Shown: piece by piece, positions 35,611 to 42,097 of the stretch
How positions within the stretch are numbered: the first letter of the stretch is position 1
Layout: every line of letters begins with the position of its first letter
Source of the DNA: CAYSFE01 sp964430225
GTDB taxonomy: Bacteria > Patescibacteriota > Dojkabacteria > GCA-016699595 > JBAXKR01
NCBI GenBank assembly: GCA_964430225.1
Contig: CAYSFE010000003.1
Location: 1-64,000, forward strand
Reading direction: 5' to 3'
DNA length: 64,000 nt
Program-made: the position numbers and the translations under genes
Notes under the pieces: model-generated
The model's input: only the letters and a program-made list of their open reading frames with translations
The model's database searches: none
What the model was told of the DNA's origin: nothing

Positions 35611-35611
35611 T

Positions 35612-36128
35612 ATGGGAGAAGAAACTGCACAACCAAATTCACAAGGAGAGGTGGGTTCAAACACTGAATCCACTAGAAATACAAGGACCTTTGTCAAATT
35701 TAAAGAACTTCTAGGTCTTGCAGAAGATTTTGGAATTGTAGTTATAAGAATTCCCAAATCAGTTTTTGAGCAAGATCCCCTTAAATATTTTGAAGGATTA
35801 AGCCCCAAAATAAAAGTAAAATTAGATCAGGTTCCAGATGGAGTTCTTAAGCGTCCACAAGAGAGGTCTCTTAAGCCAGCGCAATTAAGAAGTATGATAG
35901 AAAGATTTTATGGATTAGATGGGAACCCTCCTGCTAGTAGTTACAGAGAATTATTTTTCTGGGTTAACAGCAGGTAGAAATAACCAGCTAGTAGCACAAG
36001 CTTTGGGACGATGCAGACATTACTTAAGAAATAATCCTTCGATTTCAAGTAATAAAAGTACTGCAAATACCCCTTTAGCAAAAGCTAATTGGGATAATCT
36101 TGGTGACCTCAAAGAACACTACAATTAA
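35612..36128 (+). pseudogene. Frameshifted gene of unknown function, paralogue of the next gene
   Basis: The frame from ATG 35612 stops at 35977 after LFFWVNSR. A second frame continues the homology to 36128 (GLTAGRNNQLVAQALGRCRH). Removing one T from the TTTTT run at 35954-35958 fuses them into about 171 residues reading YRELFSGLTAGRNN. The fused product then lines up with the neighbour at 36131-36565, for example LRSMIERFYGLDG against LRQMLKDHYGLEA. The cause could be a sequencing error in a homopolymer, a real mutation, or slippage. The family is not recognised. Confidence 0.65.
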
Positions 36129-36130
36129 CA

Positions 36131-36565
36131 ATGAGTTTTTCTGAACATCATCAAATCCTTCTATATAAATACAAGAACTTCTATAATCTTGCATATATTC
36201 TTGCAATACCACAAGAAAGAATTAATCCTAAAAAGAAAACCTATCAAGCTTTAAAGTTAGAATTAATTAGAATGGCTAAAGAAATCATTCCTGTAATTGA
36301 TAATACTCCAGATGAAGCTATTGCTATTAGAAATCAACCAGGCATTGCTCCATCTACTCTTAGACAAATGCTTAAAGATCATTATGGACTAGAGGCAATT
36401 GATGAAAAACCTTTAACAAATATGGAAGTAGGATTTTTCAATGGATTAGACAGAAAAACAACATATGAGGTTATTGCAAAATTAATTAGTATTCTAAGAA
36501 AGCATTATCAATCATATTTACCTGAAATATCACCCAAAGTTGCTTGTCTAAGCACACAACTATAG
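36131..36565 (+). CDS. Small protein of unknown function, intact paralogue of the frameshifted gene
   Basis: 144 residues, no signal peptide, mostly helical. It shares with the upstream frameshifted gene an N-terminal K-x-F/L-x-N/G-L-A motif and the C-terminal block with LRQMLKDHYGLE and a closing ILRKHYQSY helix. It starts 2 nt after the end of that gene. The pair lies directly downstream of rpoD, so cotranscription is possible. The homology suggests a tandem duplication followed by divergence. Confidence 0.65.
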   Translation: MSFSEHHQILLYKYKNFYNLAYILAIPQERINPKKKTYQALKLELIRMAKEIIPVIDNTPDEAIAIRNQPGIAPSTLRQMLKDHYGLEAIDEKPLTNMEVGFFNGLDRKTTYEVIAKLISILRKHYQSYLPEISPKVACLSTQL

Positions 36566-36580
36566 GGTATAATATATTCA
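36563..36580 (+). promoter_or_regulatory. Promoter box shared with the gene at 49481
   Basis: TATAGGGTATAATATATTCA contains a perfect TATAAT at 36568-36573. The same string with two changes occurs at 49443-49462 (see that entry). The leader to the ATG at 36600 would be about 20 nt. Confidence 0.5.
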
Positions 36581-36599
36581 TACTTTTTAGTATAAATAT

Positions 36600-36941
36600 A
36601 TGAAAGACGCACAACAACCTACACCGGATACGAATCCTTCTAGGAAAGTATATAAACCAGGAGTTATTGCAGCAATAGGGATTGGATTACTTGCTTTGTC
36701 AGCAATTGCTATTGAGTCTGGTCCATATATAGCAAGAAACCTTGGTGAAGGAATAGGAAATGCTAAGTGTGTTATTCCTTATTATGAAGCAGCAATAAAA
36801 AGACTTGAAGGAAGAAATTTATATAATGAAAATTTACCGCCACAAGCAAATATACAAAATATCCTTAACCAAGCTTCTGCTTCAAGTGCAGTAGTTAGTT
36901 TGGGAGTATTAACTTGTAATATACCATCTTCTATAAAGTGA
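36600..36941 (+). CDS. Small single-helix exported/membrane protein with two cysteines
   Basis: 113 residues. A Pro/Thr-rich cytoplasmic N-terminus precedes one hydrophobic helix (VIAAIGIGLLALSAIAI). The outer part carries two Cys about 50 residues apart (AKCVIPYYEAAIKRL and LTCNIPSS). A disulfide is plausible. It is the first of three consecutive small proteins of this plan. The function is unknown. Confidence 0.6.
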   Translation: MKDAQQPTPDTNPSRKVYKPGVIAAIGIGLLALSAIAIESGPYIARNLGEGIGNAKCVIPYYEAAIKRLEGRNLYNENLPPQANIQNILNQASASSAVVSLGVLTCNIPSSIK

Positions 36942-37003
36942 GTTTAATTAATTAAATAAGATAGTAAAAATCCATATACCCTATAAGTTTTAAATATATA
37001 TTT

Positions 37004-37306
37004 ATGAAAGATATAATAAACCAGATTTGTAAGAAAGATACGATTAGAGGAATAAAATCAAGGGCAGCATTAGCTTTATCATTACTGTTATTAACAGCTT
37101 GTGTGAGTGTAGATAATAGTTCTACTAATAGCCCTCTTAAGAACACAGCTATTACAGTAGCATGTGCAATTGACACAAGCTCAGCATTTTTAAGAAGACC
37201 ATTAACTGAACCAAATCAAAATGATAGTAATGAAAGAAAAGAAAAATGGGAGAAAGGTACGAACCTTTCTAAAACAAATCAAGACTGTAAAGAAACTAAG
37301 AGATAA
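37004..37306 (+). CDS. Small putative lipoprotein
   Basis: 100 residues with a signal sequence ending in a lipobox-like LLTAC (Cys about residue 36). A short polar mature part follows with two more Cys (VACAID and NQDCKE), rich in Asn, Lys and Glu. If processed it would be lipid-anchored outside the membrane. Second of the three small Cys-containing proteins; function unknown. Confidence 0.6.
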   Translation: MKDIINQICKKDTIRGIKSRAALALSLLLLTACVSVDNSSTNSPLKNTAITVACAIDTSSAFLRRPLTEPNQNDSNERKEKWEKGTNLSKTNQDCKETKR

Positions 37307-37323
37307 CTTGCTAATACATATAA

Positions 37324-37572
37324 GTGAAAGATAATCTCACAGAAACCAAAGCTAAATATATTTCTCGTAGAAATTTTGCACTTAAAATTATTGGGCTTTC
37401 ATTAGTAGTTGGAATTATATATGGCGTAAAAAACGCTTTCCCTAACAACTACTTTACATGTGAGGTAAGAGCATTAAAATTATATCTTGAAGAGAGAAAG
37501 ATAAACCCTAAGTTAGCAGATGTAACTTACCATCTTCAAAATTTGAACTGTATTAAAGGAACTTCCAAGTAG
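37324..37572 (+). CDS. Small single-helix membrane protein with paired cysteines (GTG start)
   Basis: 82 residues from a GTG. A basic N-terminus (KAKYISRRNFALK) and one helix (IIGLSLVVGIIYGV) suggest an N-in/C-out protein. The outer domain has two Cys about 30 residues apart (YFTCEVRALKLYLEERK and LQNLNC), recalling the C-x3-Y-x-x-A-x-x-x-L pattern of the gene at 36600. The function is unknown. Confidence 0.55.
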   Translation: MKDNLTETKAKYISRRNFALKIIGLSLVVGIIYGVKNAFPNNYFTCEVRALKLYLEERKINPKLADVTYHLQNLNCIKGTSK

Positions 37573-37621
37573 GGATTATGAATGACGAATACCCTTTTTA
37601 TATGTTAAAATACCCCTATAT

Positions 37622-37693
37622 TCCGCGTTAGCTCAATGGTGGAGCAGGGAGCTGTTAACTCCAAGGTTGAAGGTTCGAGCCCTTCACGCGGAG
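37622..37693 (+). tRNA. tRNA-Asn (anticodon GUU)
   Basis: Cloverleaf: acceptor TCCGCGT/ACGCGGA (37622-37628 and 37686-37692), D arm GCTC/GAGC, anticodon arm GGGAG-CTGTTAA-CTCCA (anticodon GTT; the outermost pair is a G/A mismatch), T arm GAAGG-TTCGAGC-CCTTC. CCA is not encoded. A TAAAAT at 37606-37611 is a likely -10 box. The 142 bases after it up to the next gene show only AT-rich sequence with a TATAAT near 37796. Confidence 0.95.
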
Positions 37694-37835
37694 TTTCAGA
37701 CCTTCTAGAGTATATTTTGAGAATCACAACATGATATTCACCTATCACTTAATCAAAAATAATTACTTGTTTACTTTAATTTTTAAATTGAATAGTATAA
37801 TTATAAATTAATTTATTAAATAAAATGGATTATTA

Positions 37836-38036
37836 ATGGAAGAAACTAAAAAATGTCCTAAATGCAACAATGAAATGGAAGAAGGAATCACTAAGGCTGA
37901 TAGTGCTTACGCTGGAAGAACTAAGTGGGGTAAAAAAGATTCTCTTTCTGCTTTCTGGGGAACTGTTAAGGATGGAAAAGATATAATTGTTTATAGATGT
38001 AAGTCTTGTGGATATTTAGAAAGTTATGCAAAATAA
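37836..38036 (+). CDS. Small zinc-ribbon protein
   Basis: 66 residues with two Cys pairs, CPKC (residues 7-10) and CKSC (about 56-59), typical of a four-Cys zinc ribbon. Between them are YAGRTKWG and a Trp-rich strand. It is a single-gene unit with its own AT-rich promoter region. Such proteins usually bind nucleic acid or protein partners, but nothing here says which. Confidence 0.75.
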   Translation: MEETKKCPKCNNEMEEGITKADSAYAGRTKWGKKDSLSAFWGTVKDGKDIIVYRCKSCGYLESYAK

Positions 38037-38158
38037 CTTATTGTTACACTCGATAATATAGTTCTAACCTCGTCCATTAATCGGAGCCATCTACACTTTA
38101 ATATAATTTTCAAATCCGATAAAATTTCCAAATATATATTACTCTTGATCAAAAGAAG

Positions 38159-38641
38159 ATGATCATTTTCATAAATGGAAGTATAAATTCAGGGAAATCT
38201 ACAGTAGGTAGAATATTAGCTAAAGAACTAGGTTATGAGTTTGTAGAGTTTGATGACATTCGTAGTACTATTCCAGAACCAGATATTGATAAAGCATTAC
38301 CAATGGTATTTGAAAAAGGTATTGAACTATTAAATAAATTACATAAAAGTAATAAATCAGTAATTGTTGCTTATCCTTTAAGTCTAAAAAACTATAACCT
38401 ACTTACAAGTAAGCTATTAATAACACCTGAAGTAATTACCCTTTCACCACGACTTGAAGTTGCTTTAAAAGACAGAGGAGAAAGAAAATTAGAGGAAGCT
38501 GAAAGAACAAGAATAAAGTATCATTATAAGATTGGGATACACAAACCTAGTTTCGGAGATATTATTGATAACTCAGACATTTCTATTGAAGAAACGGTTA
38601 AAAAGATAAGGAAAATTATAAATAACTATTCCAATTATTAA
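38159..38641 (+). CDS. P-loop nucleoside/shikimate-kinase-like protein
   Basis: 160 residues beginning MIIFINGSINSGKST, where GSINSGKST (7-15) is a Walker A loop. EFVEFDDIR follows, in the place where shikimate and gluconate kinases hold a substrate-binding Asp, and later RGERKLEEAERTRIKYHY gives a lid-like Arg cluster. It likely phosphorylates a small molecule. The exact substrate cannot be assigned. The 122 bases upstream hold no recognisable feature. Confidence 0.7.
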   Translation: MIIFINGSINSGKSTVGRILAKELGYEFVEFDDIRSTIPEPDIDKALPMVFEKGIELLNKLHKSNKSVIVAYPLSLKNYNLLTSKLLITPEVITLSPRLEVALKDRGERKLEEAERTRIKYHYKIGIHKPSFGDIIDNSDISIEETVKKIRKIINNYSNY

Positions 38642-38684
38642 ATATTATTACTAAATTAATTATTTATTTTGTTAAAATATACAT

Positions 38685-38757
38685 ATGAATAATATTAAAA
38701 TTTCAAATGGTGTAGTACACAATGTCCCTTCTGATTTACGAGATGCTTTTATTTCCA
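38685..38757 (+). CDS. N-terminal fragment of a YdeI/OmpD-associated family protein, cut by the gap
   Basis: Twenty-four codons before the N run read from ATG 38685 and include VVHNVPSDLRDAFIS. This matches, from memory, the V-P-x-D-L-x-x-A-L opening of small YdeI/OmpD-associated (bacteriocin-protection-like) proteins. A TAAAAT at 38673-38678 ends six bases before the ATG. The reading frame differs from that of the VOC fragment after the gap, and the two sequences belong to different families. The gap therefore hides the end of one gene and the start of another. Confidence 0.55.
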
Positions 38758-38857
38758 NNNNNNNNNNNNNNNNNNNNNNNNNNNNNNNNNNNNNNNNNNN
38801 NNNNNNNNNNNNNNNNNNNNNNNNNNNNNNNNNNNNNNNNNNNNNNNNNNNNNNNNN
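38758..38857. other. Scaffold gap (100 N) without flanking overlap
   Basis: Unlike the other two gaps, the flanks share no repeated sequence, so real sequence of unknown length is missing here. It should contain the 3' part of the YdeI-like gene and the 5' part of the VOC gene. Confidence 0.85.
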
Positions 38858-39087
38858 TTGAACCAAACGAGAATCCTGCAGCTAAAGAATATCAAGCATC
38901 TATATTTAAACAAGGAATTCCTGCTACCCAATTCTATGTGGATGATTTAGAAAAAGAATATGAAAGACTAATAGGGCTAGGCGTAGAGTTTACAATGAAA
39001 CCAACAAAAGTACCTAGCTCAATGATTTCAATATGTAATGACACATGTGGTAATCTCATACAAATAATAGAGTTGGATAAGATGTAA
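38858..39087 (+). CDS. C-terminal part of a VOC-family (glyoxalase/bleomycin-resistance-like) protein
   Basis: About 76 residues after the gap: YQASIFKQGIPATQFYVDDL, then EYERLIGLGVEFTMKP, then CGNLIQIIELDKM. This is the second beta-alpha-beta-beta-beta half of a vicinal-oxygen-chelate protein, with the final Q-I/L-x-E metal-ligand-like strand. The start is lost in the gap. VOC proteins of this small type detoxify or modify small electrophiles, but the substrate is unknown. Confidence 0.75.
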
Positions 39088-39178
39088 TCACTCATATTTC
39101 TTCGTATCTTAGTTGGAGTTGACGAGCAACTTGATAAGTGTAAATATCATTAACAGATATATCTATTAATATTCTTCT

Positions 39179-39658
39179 ATGAATAAAAAAGTGATATTGA
39201 TAATAATATTTGTTGTAATAGTTAGCTTAGGGTTAGTCGGATTAGGATTAACTTTTGTTATTAGAAATTTTAATAATACCCAGTCTTCAGCTTCCACAGT
39301 CTCTTCCTCAAAAGTTTCAGTAAGTACTTCATCAACATCTACATATAATATGAGCGGAACATGGATTGGTACTTATTCGACTTTCTATCCAAAAGCTTGT
39401 GCTGCTGACGGAAATTGGACCGCTAATATCACTGATACTAACGGAGTTCTGTCTGGCACTTTTACTTCAGATCTTGGTACAGGAGGTAATATAACAGGTA
39501 GTGTTACAGATACACAGTTCAAATGGGAAGTAAGTGGAAATAGTGGAATTTCATTTAATGGAAATATAGTAAAGAATTCAATAGGAGGTAGTTTTACAGG
39601 ACCTGCCTGTACTAATGTTTCATATAGGTCAGGAGCTTTTAGTGGGAACAAGAAATAA
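39179..39658 (+). CDS. Membrane-anchored secreted beta-protein, function unknown
   Basis: 159 residues: an N-terminal helix (VILIIIFVVIVSLGLVGLGL), a Ser/Thr-rich linker (residues 35-58), then a small all-beta domain with alternating Gly/Thr (SGTWIGTYSTF, GVLSGTFTSDLG, GNITGSVTD, GGSFTGPAC) and two Cys (KACAAD and PACTN) that may bridge. The up-and-down strand pattern recalls lipocalin-like exported proteins. It is probably displayed on the outer face. A TAATAT at 39167-39172 lies six bases before the ATG. Confidence 0.6.
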   Translation: MNKKVILIIIFVVIVSLGLVGLGLTFVIRNFNNTQSSASTVSSSKVSVSTSSTSTYNMSGTWIGTYSTFYPKACAADGNWTANITDTNGVLSGTFTSDLGTGGNITGSVTDTQFKWEVSGNSGISFNGNIVKNSIGGSFTGPACTNVSYRSGAFSGNKK

Positions 39659-39677
39659 ATATTAGACTTAAATACAT

Positions 39678-39887
39678 ATGTCATTTCAAGCATACATTGA
39701 TAATATTGAAAGTAAGACAGGCAAGACTCCTAAAGACTTTAAGTTAGCAGCTGAGAAGAAAGGATTATTAGAACCAGGTATTAAAGCAAGTATAGTTTTT
39801 AAGTGGCTTAAAGATGAATATGGTTTAGGACTTGGACATGCTAGAGCCATATATCTCACTTTAAAACCATATATTAAAAAGAAATAA
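39678..39887 (+). CDS. DUF4287 domain protein
   Basis: 69 residues matching, from memory, the DUF4287 family: MSFQAYIDNIESKTGKTP, followed by LKDEYGLGLGHARAIYLTL. The family often occurs alone or fused to DUF5655-like domains and lies near other small soluble proteins. The biochemical role is not established. The following DUF1801 gene begins one base after its stop, so the two are cotranscribed. Confidence 0.8.
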   Translation: MSFQAYIDNIESKTGKTPKDFKLAAEKKGLLEPGIKASIVFKWLKDEYGLGLGHARAIYLTLKPYIKKK

Positions 39888-39888
39888 T

Positions 39889-40242
39889 ATGACACCAAGT
39901 AAACAAATAGATAAACAAATATCTGAATTAAAGGATTGGAGAGGAGAGCTATACTCAAAACTACGTAAGCTAATATTATCTGTTGATAAAGATTTATCAG
40001 AAGATTTTAAATGGGACACCTGTATCATGACTTTAAATGGAAACATTATTGGAATATGTACTTTTAAAGATCATGTGAAATTAAACTTCTTTAAAGGTGC
40101 TAAACTAAAGGATAAGTTTAAACTCTTTAATGCAGGTCTTGAAGCAAAGAATTCTAGAGGAATAGATTTCTTTGAAAAGGATAAAATAAATGAAATAAAA
40201 CTATCTGCACTAATAAAAGAAGCAGTAGAATTAAATAAATAA
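39889..40242 (+). CDS. DUF1801 (YdhG/iron-chaperone-like) protein
   Basis: 117 residues: an N-terminal helix pair (ELKDWRGELYSKLRKLILS), then EDFKWDTCIMTLNGNIIGICTFKDHVKLNFFKG, the typical DUF1801 core with a W-x-x-P/C-like turn and F-x-x-H-x-x-L-x-F-F, ending in a helix. The fold is of the frataxin-like YdhG type; the function is unclear. It is cotranscribed with DUF4287. Confidence 0.75.
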   Translation: MTPSKQIDKQISELKDWRGELYSKLRKLILSVDKDLSEDFKWDTCIMTLNGNIIGICTFKDHVKLNFFKGAKLKDKFKLFNAGLEAKNSRGIDFFEKDKINEIKLSALIKEAVELNK

Positions 40243-40249
40243 CACTTCC

Positions 40250-40278
40250 TTGACACGAAATATAGATAATCATATAAA
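40250..40278 (+). promoter_or_regulatory. Consensus sigma-70 promoter
   Basis: A perfect TTGACA (40250-40255), a 17-bp spacer, and TATAAA (40273-40278). The ATG at 40308 follows with a leader of about 23 nt. One of the best promoters in the window. Confidence 0.75.
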
Positions 40279-40307
40279 TATATTGATTAATTATTATCCC
40301 AAAGACT

Positions 40308-41123
40308 ATGAAGAAAATATTAGCAGTATTAGTAGTATTTTCATGTTTAGCATATCTGTCGGTTCCAGCATTAGCAGGAGTAAATAACGGAGCAAAGAAA
40401 TATAACTGGAATTTATCAGGAAATGTAATGCCCGTACCTCCATATGGTTCTATGGATATTCCAGGATCGGATACATCATCAAAACTGATCGTTAATGAGC
40501 CAAATGGAAAAGTAAAAGCAAATGTAACAGGAGTAATGAATGGACTAACTCCTAATACTACATATACAGTATATCTTTCAAATACATATGACAAATATGT
40601 AGAAACAGGATGGAATGTTACTGGTAATTATGGAATTAATGTGAAATATGAAGGTACTGATTATCCAGAAGAGTTAGCATTAACTCAAACAGTTTCAGGT
40701 ATTACAGGTACCCTTCAATTAGTAGGAGGTGGTTCACTATGGACTATAGACAGTGGAAGTGTTAATTCAAATTCACTTGAGCTATTTGGTCATTTTAATG
40801 CAAATCCAACCCTTAAGATTAAACTCTTAGCAACCATTGCACCTGATGGAACCTTTAGTGGTACATGGATGGATATAGAGGGTGGATCAAGAAGTGGAAC
40901 TTGGAATAGTACTTCAGGAATGGCAACTATGTCATATACAGGAAATAACTATTGGACTGGCCAATTACCTGGAACTCAACCATTTACATTCACAACTGAT
41001 AGTTTAGGTTCAGGAAGCTGGCACTATAACTTTAAGAATACTGCACCTACTAGCTTTTCAGTATGGATCAATGGAGCAGGTGGAACAATATTAATTAGTA
41101 ATCCAATAACACTTTCCAACTAA
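40308..41123 (+). CDS. Secreted beta-rich protein of unknown function
   Basis: 271 residues with a clear signal peptide (MKKILAVLVVFSCLAYLSVP, cleavage after ALAGV). The mature part is Thr/Ser/Gly/Asn-rich with repeated beta strands: NVTGVMNGLTPNTTYTVYLS (a fibronectin-like strand pair), then GTFSGTWMDIEGGSRSGTW, resembling the G-x-F-S-G-T-W motif of the protein at 39179. There is no anchor, so it is probably released or bound to the surface. It is monocistronic, with a strong promoter and a strong terminator at 41164. Confidence 0.7.
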   Translation: MKKILAVLVVFSCLAYLSVPALAGVNNGAKKYNWNLSGNVMPVPPYGSMDIPGSDTSSKLIVNEPNGKVKANVTGVMNGLTPNTTYTVYLSNTYDKYVETGWNVTGNYGINVKYEGTDYPEELALTQTVSGITGTLQLVGGGSLWTIDSGSVNSNSLELFGHFNANPTLKIKLLATIAPDGTFSGTWMDIEGGSRSGTWNSTSGMATMSYTGNNYWTGQLPGTQPFTFTTDSLGSGSWHYNFKNTAPTSFSVWINGAGGTILISNPITLSN

Positions 41124-41163
41124 TTAAGCGAACGAAAGAGATACAGAGAAAGGATAGAAACAT

Positions 41164-41190
41164 AAACCCCACCTTAACAAGTGGGGTTTT
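41164..41190. terminator. Bidirectional Rho-independent terminator
   Basis: AAACCCCAC (41164-41172), an 8-nt loop, and GTGGGGTTT (41181-41189), followed by a further T, with the preceding A run serving the other strand. It lies between the convergent genes ending at 41123 (+) and 41216 (-). Confidence 0.85.
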
Positions 41191-41215
41191 GTTATTACAT
41201 TCATGATTTTAATAC

Positions 41216-41506
41216 TTACTTATACACATTGTTTTTTCCACTATGACCTCCAATTGTTAGAAGTTCTATTAAATCAAATTTATCTTTCCTATATTGCCAA
41301 ACTATTCTTATGTCACCATTAACTTTACTACTCCATGCAATTTCTCCTCTATCAGTGATTACTTTATGGGCTTTTAGCCCCCTTTCTTTGGGGTTCAAGG
41401 AAATTCGATTTACAGTTTCAAGTGTTTGTTTTGCAAGTAGTTTGTTATTTTTAGTTAGTTTCTTATACTTATTATTAAAGTTTGTAGTAGAAAAGATTTC
41501 AAACAT
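41216..41506 (-). CDS. RelE/ParE-superfamily toxin
   Basis: 96 residues with the fold-typical pattern: FSTTNFNNKYKKLTKNNKLL (helices), RGLKAHKVITDRGEIAWSSK, then GDIRIVWQYRKDKFDLIELLTIGGH, where the Arg and the closing G-G-H-S-G are in the region used by RelE-type mRNA interferases. It probably cleaves mRNA on the ribosome when released from its antitoxin. It overlaps the antitoxin stop by one base (TAATG), so synthesis is coupled. Confidence 0.8.
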   Translation of the reverse strand: MFEIFSTTNFNNKYKKLTKNNKLLAKQTLETVNRISLNPKERGLKAHKVITDRGEIAWSSKVNGDIRIVWQYRKDKFDLIELLTIGGHSGKNNVYK

Positions 41507-41772
41507 TAATTTTTATCTAGGTCATTAAATAATTCATTAACGCTTTTATATCCCTTTAGCTTTCCAGATTCAAGTTCTTTCATTCCTTCTTGAACTTCCT
41601 TTGAATCTTCTTTACTTAATATCTCTACCTCTTCATTTAATGCACTAGAATACTCTAGACCTAAAAGTAGCTTTAATATTTCACTATCAGAAAGTATTGG
41701 ATATCTTTTCTTTCTTAGAAGCTTTAGTGCAGATTCCACCTCTTTAGTTTTATTCAGTCTTATTTGTTGCAT
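41506..41772 (-). CDS. Putative antitoxin of the RelE/ParE pair
   Basis: 88 residues. The N-terminus (RLNKTKEVESALKLLRKKRY, then PILSDSEILKLLLG) could form a ribbon-helix-helix DNA-binding unit. The acidic tail (EEVEILSKEDSKEVQEGMKE ... NELFNDLDKN) would wrap the toxin. It is upstream of and coupled to the toxin. Identity rests mainly on this context. Confidence 0.7.
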   Translation of the reverse strand: MQQIRLNKTKEVESALKLLRKKRYPILSDSEILKLLLGLEYSSALNEEVEILSKEDSKEVQEGMKELESGKLKGYKSVNELFNDLDKN

Positions 41773-41893
41773 GTGATCAAAAGGTAATATAATGTTATTA
41801 ATACATTCTACTACACACTATGCTTTATTACAATCTTTTTACATATATATTAGATTGATTATAGTATTGAGATGTAAAGTCAATACTTTTTTT
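41764..41893 (+). ncRNA. Candidate short transcript divergent from the antitoxin gene
   Basis: TTGTTG (41764-41769), an 18-bp spacer, and TATAAT (41788-41793) predict a start near 41800. A terminator hairpin with a T run ends at 41893. The product would be an RNA of about 94 nt beginning within 30 bp of the antitoxin start. It might be a small RNA, or the attenuated leader of the weak frame at 41792-42052. No homology can be stated. Confidence 0.3.
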
Positions 41894-42052
41894 AAAGAAA
41901 CCGAGAATGTAATAAAAAAACAATCCGTAAAAGCTGTTGATTATTGGAGACAATTAAAAGAAGTTGCAATTAACATGGCTCTTATGGCAGTTACAGTACT
42001 TGTAACCAAATTGGCAAGTAAAGAAGATAGACTTAAAAAGAAAAAGAAATAA
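41792..42052 (+). CDS. Doubtful small membrane protein
   Basis: An 86-codon frame ending with a helix (INMALMAVTVLVTKLASK) and a Lys-rich tail (EDRLKKKKK). The C-terminal half looks like a real small protein (VKAVDYWRQLKEVAIN). However, the ATG at 41792 overlaps a -10 box and the frame runs through a terminator hairpin. A TTG at 41867 is an alternative start, also within the hairpin. Expression may depend on readthrough of that hairpin. Confidence 0.35.
   Translation: MLLIHSTTHYALLQSFYIYIRLIIVLRCKVNTFFKETENVIKKQSVKAVDYWRQLKEVAINMALMAVTVLVTKLASKEDRLKKKKK
41864..41893 (+). terminator. Rho-independent terminator or attenuator
   Basis: GTATTGA (41864-41870), a 9-nt loop, TCAATAC (41880-41886), followed by seven T. 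The stem is a perfect 7 bp. It stops plus-strand transcripts arising just upstream and lies inside the frame 41792-42052. Confidence 0.65.
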
Positions 42053-42097
42053 AAGTAACTTCTAATATTACTTAAATCTATTTTGTCGCTAACTACA

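Noticed and set aside
38722..39087. One continuous protein running across the gap at 38758-38857
   Set aside because: The N run keeps frame only by chance; the left flank codes, in another frame, for a YdeI-like N-terminus.
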